Origin: an uncultured Burkholderiales bacterium
GTDB taxonomy: Bacteria; Pseudomonadota; Gammaproteobacteria; Burkholderiales; Burkholderiaceae_C
Length of the DNA stretch: 38,755 nucleotides
Assembly: GCA_903831655.1 (NCBI GenBank)
Contig: CAIKYO010000053.1
Coordinates: forward strand, 1 to 38,755
Direction of reading: 5' to 3'
The translations under genes and the position numbers were made by a program. Shown here one piece after another: positions 26,141 through 35,526 of the stretch. Below the pieces are notes generated by a model. The model worked only from the letters and a program-made list of their open reading frames with translations. It did not search any database and was not told where the DNA came from. Position 1 is the stretch's first letter. Each line of letters starts with the position of its first letter.

Positions 26141-27215
26141 GCCATCCACATTTTGGCAAGTGGGATCGGTCGTTTTGGCACTTCTCTTTACGGTTGTGTT
26201 GGGCGTGATCATGTTTGGGGCGCTGGGAAAGGACCCTGTTCAAGCCTTGTTGGTCTTTTTTTGGGAACCCATCAAGTCCTCTTATGCCTTAGGTGAATTG
26301 TTCGTCAAAGCCACTCCACTGCTTTTGATCGCTTTGGGTTTGGGCATTTGTTTCAAGGCCAATGTGTGGAACATTGGCGCAGAGGGTCAGTACGTGATGG
26401 GTGCAATCTTTGCGTCCGGCGTTGCCTTGCAAGCAAGTCCCGAGACTTCGTCATGGATTGTGGTTTTGATATTGCTTGCTGGCACATTGGGCGGCATGCT
26501 TTGGGCAGCAATCGTTGCATGGCTATACGATCGTTTTAATGCCAATGAGATCTTGGTGAGTTTGATGATGGTCTATGTGGCCATCATGGTGCTCAGTTAT
26601 TTGGTCTACGGTCCTTGGAAGGATCCCCATGGTTACAACTTTCCTCAGTCAAAATCCTTTGAGGCGGTAACCCATGTTCCACGTTTAATGTCGGGTTCCC
26701 GGTTGAGCATTGGAACCTTGATTGCTTTGGTTTTGGCGGGTCTGACTTGGGTGTTTTTGAACCGCACCCAGGCCGGCTTTTCGTTGCGAGTGAGTGGAAT
26801 GGCACCCATGGCGGCTAGGCTGAGCGGAATGTCTGCGAAAGCCAACTTGTATTTTGCGCTCCTGTGTTCGGGTGCATTAGCAGGTTTGGCTGGCGCTTTG
26901 GAAGTCAGTGGTCCCATTGGGCAATTGACGCCTTATGTGCCCAGTGGGTATGGTTTTGCAGCCATTATTGTGGTGTTTGTGGGGCGCATGAATCCTTTGG
27001 GGATTGTTTTGTCTTCTTTGCTCATGAGCATGTTCTACATTGGGGGGGAGTTGGCTCAATCTCGACTTGGATTGCCAAAGTCACTTACAGGTGTGTTCCA
27101 AGGACTCCTTCTCTTTTCCTTGCTCACTTGCGACACCTTGATCATGTACCGAATAGAAGGCCCTGGCATTTTTAAGCGCAAAGTTCCTCTTGGCGTCGGT
27201 GTTTCAAAATCATAA
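26109..27215 (+). CDS. ABC transporter permease (nucleoside/BMP-type)
   Basis: 'GLGICFKANVWNIGAEGQYVMGAI', 'GLAGALEVSGPIGQL'; ATG 26109 with GGAGGG RBS; 32-nt overlap with the ATPase gene. Confidence 0.9.
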   Translation: MMQWRLQARAEPSTFWQVGSVVLALLFTVVLGVIMFGALGKDPVQALLVFFWEPIKSSYALGELFVKATPLLLIALGLGICFKANVWNIGAEGQYVMGAIFASGVALQASPETSSWIVVLILLAGTLGGMLWAAIVAWLYDRFNANEILVSLMMVYVAIMVLSYLVYGPWKDPHGYNFPQSKSFEAVTHVPRLMSGSRLSIGTLIALVLAGLTWVFLNRTQAGFSLRVSGMAPMAARLSGMSAKANLYFALLCSGALAGLAGALEVSGPIGQLTPYVPSGYGFAAIIVVFVGRMNPLGIVLSSLLMSMFYIGGELAQSRLGLPKSLTGVFQGLLLFSLLTCDTLIMYRIEGPGIFKRKVPLGVGVSKS

Positions 27216-27228
27216 AAATCGATAGAAC

Positions 27229-28152
27229 ATGGATCTCTACGCATTACTCATCGCTGCCACATTGAACGCAGGAACCGTTTTGGCCTTGGCTGCCTTGGGT
27301 TTGTTGATCAATGAAAAAGCTGGTGTACTTAATTTAGGTGCCGAGGGCATGATGCTTTGCTCGGCAGTTGCTGGGTTCATTTGTGTCGTGCACACGGGTC
27401 ACCAAGTTTTTGGATTCGCGGCTGGTATGTTGGTCGGTGCGTTAATGGCTGGCCTTTTTGGAGCATTGGTGATTGGTTTGAACGCCAATCAGTATGCAAC
27501 GGGCTTGGCTTTGAGTTTGCTGGGATCTGGGCTCTCTGCCTTTGTCGGAGTACCCTATGTTCAGGCCAAATTGCCCAGCAGCAATGGGTTTTCAGTTCCT
27601 CTACTGGATCAAATTCCTTTCATTGGCCCAGCCCTCTTTCAGCACCACCCCTTGGTCTACATCACCATCGCTTTGGCCGCATTGATTGCTTACGTTTTTC
27701 AAAAGACACGCTTTGGGTTGGTCTTGTTGTCTGTTGGAGACTCACCTTCCTCAGCCCATGCCCTTGGGTATCCAGTGCGCTGGATCCGTTGGTGGGCCGT
27801 CGTCGCCGGGGGTGCATTGTGTGGTTTATCAGGCGCTTATTTATCTTTGGTCTACACACCCTTGTGGGTCGAGGGGATGGTAGCGGGTAAGGGATGGATT
27901 GCACTGGCGCTCACAACCTTTGCAACTTGGAGGCCTGGGCGCGTTTTATTGGGTGCCTATTTATTTGGAGGCGTCACGATGCTACAGTATCAACTGCAAG
28001 CTTTGGGACTCGAGGTGCCAAGTCAATTCTTGACGGTCATGCCTTATTTGGCAACGATTCTTGTTTTGGTCTTGATCTCTAGTAACCCCAGATGGATCCG
28101 TTTGAATCGTCCCGCTTCCATTGGACAACCGTTTTTTCCCAACTCTCATTGA
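27229..28152 (+). CDS. ABC transporter permease (nucleoside/BMP-type)
   Basis: 'LGLLINEKAGVLNLGAEGMMLCSAVAGF', 'GGALCGLSGAYLSLVYTPLWVEGMVAGKGWIALAL'. Confidence 0.92.
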   Translation: MDLYALLIAATLNAGTVLALAALGLLINEKAGVLNLGAEGMMLCSAVAGFICVVHTGHQVFGFAAGMLVGALMAGLFGALVIGLNANQYATGLALSLLGSGLSAFVGVPYVQAKLPSSNGFSVPLLDQIPFIGPALFQHHPLVYITIALAALIAYVFQKTRFGLVLLSVGDSPSSAHALGYPVRWIRWWAVVAGGALCGLSGAYLSLVYTPLWVEGMVAGKGWIALALTTFATWRPGRVLLGAYLFGGVTMLQYQLQALGLEVPSQFLTVMPYLATILVLVLISSNPRWIRLNRPASIGQPFFPNSH

Positions 28153-28200
28153 GAGTTTATTTTCTCAACCTAACTTACTTCACTTTAAAGGAAATTGATC

Positions 28201-29340
28201 ATGACCTTGAAATCAAAACGCACATGGCTTCGACTTGGCGCGTTGACGGCCATCTCTTTGGCGTTGCTCACCGCTTGCGGTAAAAAAGAAGAGGCACCCG
28301 CCAAAACTGAGGCTGCCAAGGCTGAGCCTTTGAAGATTGCTTTTGCCTACATTGGTCCCGTCGGTGACGGTGGATGGACCTTTGCCCATGACAATGGTCG
28401 CAAAGCACTCGAAGCTGCGATGGGTGACAAGATCAAGACCACCTTTGTGGAGAACGTGCCCGAGTCTGCAGATGCAGAGCGCGTGATGAAGGACTTGGCA
28501 TCACAAGGCAACAAGTTAATTTTCGGTACCACCTTTGGCTACATGGATCCTATGCTCAAAGTGGCTCAAGACTTCAAAGATGTGAAGTTTGAGCACGCCA
28601 CAGGTTACAAGACCAGTGAGAATTTGCGCACCTATGACAGCCGCACTTATGAGGGTGCCTACATGGCCGGTATCGTTGCCGGTTCAATGACCAAATCCAA
28701 TACCTTGGGTATTGTTGGCTCTGTGCCAATTCCTGAGGTGATCCGAAACATCAATAGCTTTACCATGGGTGCACAGTCAGTCAATCCCAAGGTCAAAACA
28801 AAAGTGGTGTGGGTCAATGAGTGGTTCAATCCACCCAAAGAAACAGAGGCTGCCACCTCTTTGATCAATGGTGGTGCTGATATTTTGTTCCAAAACACAG
28901 ACTCTCCTGCTGTGCTTAAAACTGCAGAAGAAAAAGGCAAGCGTGCCTTTGGTTGGGACTCAGACATGACAGCCTATGGTCCTAAGGCTCATTTGGCTTC
29001 AGCTGTGATCAATTGGGGTCCATACTACATCAAAGCGACCCAAGACTACATGGCTGGCACATGGACCGGTGGAAGCAGTTCATGGTGGGGTGTCAAAGAG
29101 GGCGCCATTGATTTGGTCTCTATTGCATCCGATGTGCCTGACGCTGCTAAAGCCAAAGTTGATGAAGTCAAAAAAGGCTTGAAAGACGGTACCTTCTCCA
29201 TTTGGAAAGGCCCAATCGTTGACAACCAAGGTAAAACCATTTTGGCCAAAGATGAGGTGGCAGATGATAAATTCTTGGGTGGCGTTCACTTCTATGTAAA
29301 AGGTGTTGAGGGCAAAGTTCCAGGCGACGACAAGAAGTAA
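28201..29340 (+). CDS. BMP family ABC transporter substrate-binding lipoprotein
   Basis: Lipobox 'LLTACGKKEE'; 'IAFAYIGPVGDGGWTFAHDNGRKALEAAMG', 'ILFQNTDSPAVLKTAEEKGKRAFGWDSDM'. Confidence 0.93.
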   Translation: MTLKSKRTWLRLGALTAISLALLTACGKKEEAPAKTEAAKAEPLKIAFAYIGPVGDGGWTFAHDNGRKALEAAMGDKIKTTFVENVPESADAERVMKDLASQGNKLIFGTTFGYMDPMLKVAQDFKDVKFEHATGYKTSENLRTYDSRTYEGAYMAGIVAGSMTKSNTLGIVGSVPIPEVIRNINSFTMGAQSVNPKVKTKVVWVNEWFNPPKETEAATSLINGGADILFQNTDSPAVLKTAEEKGKRAFGWDSDMTAYGPKAHLASAVINWGPYYIKATQDYMAGTWTGGSSSWWGVKEGAIDLVSIASDVPDAAKAKVDEVKKGLKDGTFSIWKGPIVDNQGKTILAKDEVADDKFLGGVHFYVKGVEGKVPGDDKK

Positions 29341-29358
29341 CTCACGCGCACCTGTTAC

Positions 29359-29386
29359 AACAAGGTGTACTGAGATTCACCTTGTT
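29359..29386 (+). other. Inverted repeat AACAAGGTG-N10-CACCTTGTT downstream of the BMP SBP gene
   Basis: Perfect 9-bp arms read directly. Confidence 0.7.
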
Positions 29387-29401
29387 TGTGCAACCGCAGT
29401 C

Positions 29402-29442
29402 AAGCCCACGCCATGCAGAAATGCGGGTCGTGGGCTTTTTTT
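29402..29442 (+). terminator. Rho-independent terminator after the purine ABC operon
   Basis: AAGCCCACG...CGTGGGCTT 9-bp stem followed by a T-run. Confidence 0.9.
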
Positions 29443-29519
29443 ATATCAACTGCCACAAGAGATGAGTGTTGAGATTGCATAATAGAGCTACGAATTATTT
29501 TGATCAGGAAGTTTGATTC

Positions 29520-30563
29520 ATGAATGTGTCCTCTCCCCAATCTTTGAGCACTCGGCTTGAGACCCTATTGCGAGGCATGCCAAAAACCGAATTGCACATT
29601 CACATCGAGGGGTCCTTGGAGCCTGAACTCATCTTTGCTTTGGCCAAGAGAAATCAAGTCTCTTTGCCATTTCCCAGTGTCGAGTCGCTCAGGGCTGCCT
29701 ATGACTTCAAAGACTTACAAAGCTTTTTAGATATTTACTACGCCGGTGCTAGCGTGCTCCTCCAAGAAGAGGACTTCTATGACATGACCTTGGCTTATCT
29801 CAAAAGAGCTCACAGTGAAGGGGTGGTGTATGCTGAAATATTCTTCGATCCTCAAACGCATACCCATCGTGGTGTGTCGATGTCGACTGTGATCGCAGGG
29901 ATTGATCGCGCTTGTGTTGATGCAAAAGCCACACTGGGTATTGAGTCAGCTTTGATCCTTTGCTTTTTGAGACACTTGGACGAAGATGACGCTTTGAAAA
30001 CTCTTGAAGAGGCCCTTCCTTATAAGGACCGATTGATCGGTGTTGGATTGGATTCAAGTGAGCTTGGACATCCTCCGGAAAAATTTGCCAGAGTCTTTCT
30101 AAAGGCTCGTTCTTTGGGTTTGAGAGCCGTTGCCCATGCAGGTGAGGAGGGCCCTCCTGCCTACATTTGGGGGGCGCTCAATGCGTTGGGGGCAGAGCGC
30201 ATTGATCACGGAGTGCAGTGCATCCAAGACGAGCAACTCTTGGCTCATCTTAAGCAGACCCGTGTGCCGTTGACCGTTTGCCCATTGTCCAATGTTAAAT
30301 TGTGCGTTTATGAAAACTTATCTCAACACCCCATGAAAAAGCTCTTGGACATGGGGCTGTGCGTCATGGTCAACTCAGACGATCCAGCCTATTTCGGTGG
30401 CTACATCAATGACAACTACATTGAGCTCTTCAAGGCTTTGGAGCTGGATGAGGAAGATGCCATTGCTTTGGCTGCGTGTTCGATTGAGGCAGCATTTGTG
30501 CCCCAGTCAAAGAAGGATCTGTGGATGGGCCAGCTTCACGCATTTCATCAAAGTTTGACTTGA
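29520..30563 (+). CDS. Adenosine deaminase family; adenine deaminase subtype likely
   Basis: 'PKTELHIHIEGSLEPELIFALAKRN', 'VGLDSSELGHPPEKFARVF', 'AHAGEEGPPAYIWGALN', 'VNSDDPAYFGGYINDNY' resembles the P. aeruginosa PA0148-type adenine deaminase as recalled. Confidence 0.9.
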   Translation: MNVSSPQSLSTRLETLLRGMPKTELHIHIEGSLEPELIFALAKRNQVSLPFPSVESLRAAYDFKDLQSFLDIYYAGASVLLQEEDFYDMTLAYLKRAHSEGVVYAEIFFDPQTHTHRGVSMSTVIAGIDRACVDAKATLGIESALILCFLRHLDEDDALKTLEEALPYKDRLIGVGLDSSELGHPPEKFARVFLKARSLGLRAVAHAGEEGPPAYIWGALNALGAERIDHGVQCIQDEQLLAHLKQTRVPLTVCPLSNVKLCVYENLSQHPMKKLLDMGLCVMVNSDDPAYFGGYINDNYIELFKALELDEEDAIALAACSIEAAFVPQSKKDLWMGQLHAFHQSLT

Positions 30564-30584
30564 ATGATTTAAGTTAAGTGCTTC

Positions 30585-31805
30585 ATGTCAAATCAACGTG
30601 TCATTGTCGGTGCGGGAATTGGAGGTTTGGGTGCAGCCATTGCCTTGGGGCTAAAGGGGCAGAGCACTGCACTTTTTGAGCGAAGTCCCTTGCATTCAGA
30701 GTTGGGTGCAGGTATTCAGTTGGGACCCAATGCGCTCAGGAGATTACAAGCGTGGGGTTTGATGTCTGAGTTGAAGCGTTATGCGGCAAGCCCAAAGTTC
30801 ATTGAGGTTTTTGACTGGAGTCAAACGAAACCCTTGGCTCGAATGTCACTTGGAGATGATTTCAAGGCGAGATACGGTCTACCTTATTTGAGCATTCACC
30901 GAGCTGATTTGCATGCCGTGCTGTTGGCTCGTTTGCAAGCTGTGGGGCAAACTGAGGTGCGATTGGACTCGCAGCTTGTGTCCCTTGAGCAAAACAATTC
31001 CTCGGATTTGGTGCTGCAATTCAAAAGATCTTCTACTGGTGAATCTCTCCCACAGGTTCAGCCAGAAGCTTTGTTTGCTTGTGATGGCGTCTTTAGTTCA
31101 GTTCGACAAGCGATTTGGCCCCATCGAGTTCTAAAAAATACGGGTCATATCGCATACCGTGCCATGGTCCCACAGCACATGTTGCCTCTCAATTTAAGAA
31201 GTGAGAGTGTTCAAGTTTGGATGGGGCCAGGTGTGCATTGGGTGCAATATCCGGTGAGGGGCGGCGAGTGGCTCAATGTGGTGGTGTTGATGCAGGCAAC
31301 ACATCTCAATGTCGATAGACCACAAAGCCAAGCTGAATGGCAAGCTTCTAGAGATCCGCAACACATTCAAGCTGACTTTGCTCGCGCTTTGTTTCGTGCA
31401 AGCCCCGTCTTGCACGAGATGACCCGTGTGGTGGGCTCTTGGGGTGCGTGGCAGTTGTGGGAAACGGATCCCCTTCGTGGTCCTCACCAAATGGTGCAAG
31501 AGCGTATTGCGCTATTGGGGGACGCTGCTCACCCCATGCTTCCCTATTTGGCTCAAGCTGGTGCCATGGCAATTGAAGATGCGCAGTCTTTGTCTGAGTG
31601 TATGAGTGAGCAAGGTCGAAGCATCGCATTTCGCTTGGATCACTTTGCTCGGTTGCGCTGGCTTAGGAACTCACGTGTTCAAGCCAGAGCTCGCTTGCAA
31701 GCCAAGATCTACCATGCGCCAGGTGTGCTGGGTTGGGCTAGAAATTTCTCACTCAAGACCTTGGGTGAGCGCATCATGCAAATGCCTTGGATCCACGCAG
31801 GGTGA
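30585..31805 (+). CDS. FAD-dependent monooxygenase (salicylate hydroxylase/UbiH-type)
   Basis: 'VIVGAGIGGLGAAIALGLKG' Rossmann motif and 'ALLGDAAHPMLPYLAQAGAMAIEDAQSL' GD motif. Confidence 0.88.
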   Translation: MSNQRVIVGAGIGGLGAAIALGLKGQSTALFERSPLHSELGAGIQLGPNALRRLQAWGLMSELKRYAASPKFIEVFDWSQTKPLARMSLGDDFKARYGLPYLSIHRADLHAVLLARLQAVGQTEVRLDSQLVSLEQNNSSDLVLQFKRSSTGESLPQVQPEALFACDGVFSSVRQAIWPHRVLKNTGHIAYRAMVPQHMLPLNLRSESVQVWMGPGVHWVQYPVRGGEWLNVVVLMQATHLNVDRPQSQAEWQASRDPQHIQADFARALFRASPVLHEMTRVVGSWGAWQLWETDPLRGPHQMVQERIALLGDAAHPMLPYLAQAGAMAIEDAQSLSECMSEQGRSIAFRLDHFARLRWLRNSRVQARARLQAKIYHAPGVLGWARNFSLKTLGERIMQMPWIHAG

Positions 31806-31807
31806 AC

Positions 31808-32128
31808 TCAGAGGGACAACTGCCCAAGCCCTTTTCGTTGTCTGGCCTTGAGGCAACCATCGCTGTTGATGGAGAAGGACTGACAAGGGGTCGGGCGAAA
31901 CTCATAGATGGCGCAGTGAACTTTGACTCCCAATTGGCCTTGTAGAGCTGAGCAACGGGGGTTGTGGTGATCGGTGCCTCTCATGCGATAAAGTCCATGC
32001 CCAATGGGCTCTCCCATGGAGTCTGGCGTTTTGCCCCCATTGGATTCCAATTCAGATTCGTCAAAATCAACTCGAAAATTGGCACAACACGCGCCACAAC
32101 TTTGACAATCAAAGGTGAGTTCAGTCAT
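31808..32128 (-). CDS. YkgJ family cysteine-cluster protein
   Basis: 'FDCQSCGACCANFRVDF', 'CSALQGQLGVKVHCAIYEFRPTPCQSF'; 8-nt overlap with argF. Confidence 0.88.
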   Translation of the reverse strand: MTELTFDCQSCGACCANFRVDFDESELESNGGKTPDSMGEPIGHGLYRMRGTDHHNPRCSALQGQLGVKVHCAIYEFRPTPCQSFSINSDGCLKARQRKGLGQLSL

Positions 32129-33062
32129 CAAAGGGTTGCTCACCAAGTAGCAAATATTCCATCAAAGCCTTTTGAACATGCATGCGGTTTTCGGCTTCGT
32201 CCCAAACAACCGATTGAGGTCCATCAATGACCCCAGCGCTCACCTCCTCTCCTCGGTGAGCGGGCAAGCAGTGCATGAACAATGCCTCAGGTTTTGCCTG
32301 GGCCATCATTTCTTCATTGACGCACCAATTGGCAAAAGCGGTTTGTCTTTGTTGATTCTCCGCCTCATAGCCCATGCTGGTCCAAACATCTGTTGTCACC
32401 AAGTCTGCACCCATACAGGCTTGGTGGGGATCAGCAAAGATCTCACAGCTTTGTTTGGAGCTCAGTGCCACGATATCTGGATTGATTTCGTAGCCGGAGG
32501 GTGTGCTCACGTGAATTTTAAAATTCAAGAGTTGAGCAGCTTGTAACCAACTGTTTGCCATGTTGTTACCATCCCCAACCCATGCAACCACTTTGTCCTT
32601 GAAGCATTCCAATGCGCTGCCCCCTTGGCCTCTGTGCTCATACAGGGTGAATAAATCCGCAAAGATTTGGCAGGGGTGAAACTCATTGGTGAGGCCATTG
32701 ATGACGGGTACTCGCGAGTGAGCTGCAAAACGCTCCAAACGATCTTGTCCAAAGGTTCTGATCATGACCAAATCAACCATGCGGCTGATCACGCGTGCAC
32801 TGTCCTCAATGGGCTCACTGCGGCTCATTTGTGAGTCACCTGCCGTCAAGTTAACCACAGAGCCACCCATTTGGTACATGCCAGCCTCAAAACTCACGCG
32901 TGTGCGGGTCGAGGCTTTCTCGAAAATTAGCGCCAAGGTGCGATCCACCAAAGGTTGGTGCTTTTGGTAAGTTTTGAACTTGTGCTTGATGAAGGCAGCT
33001 CTCTTAAAGAGATACTCGTACTCACCCAGGCTCAGATCTGAAAATTGGAGGTAATGTTTCAT
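32121..33062 (-). CDS. argF: Ornithine carbamoyltransferase
   Basis: 'FEKASTRTRVSFEAGMYQMGG', 'GLTNEFHPCQIFADLFT', 'FMHCLPAHRGEEVSAGVIDG'. Confidence 0.96.
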   Translation of the reverse strand: MKHYLQFSDLSLGEYEYLFKRAAFIKHKFKTYQKHQPLVDRTLALIFEKASTRTRVSFEAGMYQMGGSVVNLTAGDSQMSRSEPIEDSARVISRMVDLVMIRTFGQDRLERFAAHSRVPVINGLTNEFHPCQIFADLFTLYEHRGQGGSALECFKDKVVAWVGDGNNMANSWLQAAQLLNFKIHVSTPSGYEINPDIVALSSKQSCEIFADPHQACMGADLVTTDVWTSMGYEAENQQRQTAFANWCVNEEMMAQAKPEALFMHCLPAHRGEEVSAGVIDGPQSVVWDEAENRMHVQKALMEYLLLGEQPFDD

Positions 33063-34261
33063 TGCGAAGTCGCTAAAAATTCTTGAACCACGGGGGTCAG
33101 TCTGGCTACTATTTCATCGCACTCTTGGCGAGTGATGATGAGCGCTGGCACCAAGCGAATGACCGAGTCTGCTGTGACCGAGAGCAGCAATCCAGCTTCC
33201 AGCGCTTTTTGCATGATGACCGAGCAAGGACGGTTGAGTTCGATGCCGATCATCAAACCCTTGCCCCTGACTTCTTTGAAGCCCTCAAGAGGTGAGAGCG
33301 CTTTGTGCAACTGGGCTTGCAAATACTCACCCATTTCTTGAGCGTTCTCAAGCAAGTGATCCTCTTTCATGATCCGCATGGTCTCAATGCCCGCTCTCAT
33401 GGCCAAAGGGTTACCTCCAAAGGTTGATCCATGGTTACCAGGGCCAAAGATGTGAGCTGCTTTTGGACCCGCCACCACCGCACCAATGGGCACACCTGAG
33501 CCCAGTCCCTTGGCCAAGGGCATAACATCGGGTTGAATGCCCGCCCATTGGTGGGCAAACCATTTGCCTGTTCTGCCCATGCCGCACTGAACCTCATCGA
33601 TCATAAAGAGCCAATCGCGCTCATCGCACAAGGCTCGCACGTCGCGCAAATAATCGAGTTGCATCTCGTGAATGCCACCCTCACCTTGGATGGCCTCCAA
33701 GAAAACAGCCACCACATTGGGGTTGTTTTGGGTCGCCGCTTTTAGACTGTCCAAATCGTTGATGGGTACTCGGATAAAGCCCTCCACCATGGGGCCAAAG
33801 CCAGTTTGAATTTTTGTGTTCCCAGTTGCAGAGAGCGTTGCAATGGATCGGCCATGAAAGGCTTTTTCATAGACCACAATCTCGGGGCGCTCAATGCCTT
33901 TGTCGTGACCAAATTTTCTTGCAAGCTTGAGGGCTGCCTCATTGGCCTCTAAGCCCGTTGAGCAAAAAAAGACGTTCTCCATGCCCGATGCTTGTACCAA
34001 CAGGTCGGCCAACGTTTCTTGGCCAGGGACATGGTAGTAATTGCAGCTGTGAATCATCAATGAGATTTGTTCTTGCAAGGCCGGTACGAGTTTTGGATGT
34101 GCATGCCCCAAAGTGTTGACGGCAATGCCAGCCAAACCATCGAGGTACTTCTTGCCCTCTGTATCCCAAACCCACAGCCCTTGACCGTGAGAGACCCTCA
34201 TGGGCAATCTGCCATAGGTGTTCATGACGTGTGTGGGGGGTGTCGTCGGTGTGGCGGTCAT
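33059..34261 (-). CDS. argD: Acetylornithine aminotransferase
   Basis: 'DTEGKKYLDGLAGIAVNTLGHAHPKL', 'FIDEVQCGMGRTGKWFAHQ', 'GNHGSTFGGNPLA'; ATGA overlap with argF. Confidence 0.95.
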   Translation of the reverse strand: MTATPTTPPTHVMNTYGRLPMRVSHGQGLWVWDTEGKKYLDGLAGIAVNTLGHAHPKLVPALQEQISLMIHSCNYYHVPGQETLADLLVQASGMENVFFCSTGLEANEAALKLARKFGHDKGIERPEIVVYEKAFHGRSIATLSATGNTKIQTGFGPMVEGFIRVPINDLDSLKAATQNNPNVVAVFLEAIQGEGGIHEMQLDYLRDVRALCDERDWLFMIDEVQCGMGRTGKWFAHQWAGIQPDVMPLAKGLGSGVPIGAVVAGPKAAHIFGPGNHGSTFGGNPLAMRAGIETMRIMKEDHLLENAQEMGEYLQAQLHKALSPLEGFKEVRGKGLMIGIELNRPCSVIMQKALEAGLLLSVTADSVIRLVPALIITRQECDEIVARLTPVVQEFLATSQ

Positions 34262-34590
34262 CTTGATACTTTGGGTTGAGAGTGTTGAAAGAGCAAGGCA
34301 AGGGATCGATTCGCCCCGAGTCGGTCAAGGAACTTCAGGTGCTCAATTTTGGTGAACATCTGCCTTGAATGCTTGAACAAAGAACAATCCACTATTTTAA
34401 GGGGCAGCGCGCTTTTAGTGAAACGTCTCTAATTACAATGCATTTGAAAAAAAAGCCTGAACATTTACAAAACCGTTGTGTACAAATTCCTATGCTCTGG
34501 ATACAATTTGATTGTGCACTGCAATATCGGGACTTGTGTTTCATGGCCCTTTGAGTGTTGCTTTTTAGAATCAATTTTTGTTTTTTGCAA

Positions 34591-34938
34591 ATGACTTCTC
34601 CAGACCACCAAGAATTTCTGATCGTAGGCGTGACCTCAGCAGGTAAAACATTCCGTCCCAGCGATTGGGCGGAGCGCTTGGCGGGTGTGATGAGTTCCTT
34701 TCGTCCAGGCGGTCCTCGCCCTGGTAGTCACCTCAGTTACTCTCCTTGGTGTGTGCCCAACACATTCAAGGGTTTCAAATGCGTGGTGGTCAATACTCGC
34801 TTGAAATCAGCAGAGCCCATGGCTTGGGACTTTGTCATGAATTTTGCCAGGGACAATGATCTGTTCGTGAGCGAATCCAGTTTGTTGCCGGAAGTCTTCC
34901 CTCCCGTGTCTCACCCCAAAGTACCCGCTCACATTTGA
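34591..34938 (+). CDS. DUF3579-like small conserved protein
   Basis: 'FLIVGVTSAGKTFRPSDWAERLAGVMSSFRPG...YSPWCVPNTFKGFKCVVVN'. Confidence 0.75.
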   Translation: MTSPDHQEFLIVGVTSAGKTFRPSDWAERLAGVMSSFRPGGPRPGSHLSYSPWCVPNTFKGFKCVVVNTRLKSAEPMAWDFVMNFARDNDLFVSESSLLPEVFPPVSHPKVPAHI

Positions 34939-35011
34939 GTTGAGGGGTCTTTTTTGCCTGCTTTCAGGCCTTTGATGTCGTTTTGGGCTGCTCTGATAGA
35001 GGATGGCCCAC

Positions 35012-35046
35012 AAAAAAGCCGCTGATGAAGCGGCTTTTTGTTTTTT
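35012..35046. terminator. Bidirectional intrinsic terminator between the DUF3579-like gene (+) and rpsT (-)
   Basis: AAAAAAGCCGCT-GATGA-AGCGGCTTTTT, stem with T-run readable from either strand. Confidence 0.85.
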
Positions 35047-35124
35047 GCTTTTCTTTGCTGACAGCGCACCCTCTCAAACGGCAGTCTGATGAATCAGACC
35101 GGGCGAGGTGCGACCTAAAATGAA

Positions 35125-35430
35125 TTAGGCTGCGAGGGCCAAGGCTTTGACCTTGGTTGAGAGACGGCTCTTGTCACGAGCAGCCTTGTTTTTGTGAAAG
35201 ATGCCTTTGTCAGCAATGGTGTCAACCACAGCTTGCATGGTGGCAAACAATTCACTGGCTTTAGTTTTATCTCCCGCTAAAACGGCTTTTTCAACGTTTT
35301 TAACGGCAGTGCGGTATTTGGAGCGCAAAGATGTGTTGGCTGCATTGAGCTTGACGTCTTGACGCGCGCGCTTGCGGCCTGAGGCCAGGCGCGGGTTCTT
35401 TTTCTTGGGTTTAGCAGATGCCATGGGCAA
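35125..35430 (-). CDS. rpsT: 30S ribosomal protein S20
   Basis: '[48 protein letters not shown]' and '[22 protein letters not shown]'. Confidence 0.95.
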   Translation of the reverse strand: MPMASAKPKKKNPRLASGRKRARQDVKLNAANTSLRSKYRTAVKNVEKAVLAGDKTKASELFATMQAVVDTIADKGIFHKNKAARDKSRLSTKVKALALAA

Positions 35431-35526
35431 GGTTCCTTAAATTGTGTCTGTGGATGATGTCAGCAAAGCCCAACATTATAGCAAATTGATTTCTTAAGGC
35501 TGTCTTGTGGGCGCTACACTTGGGGC

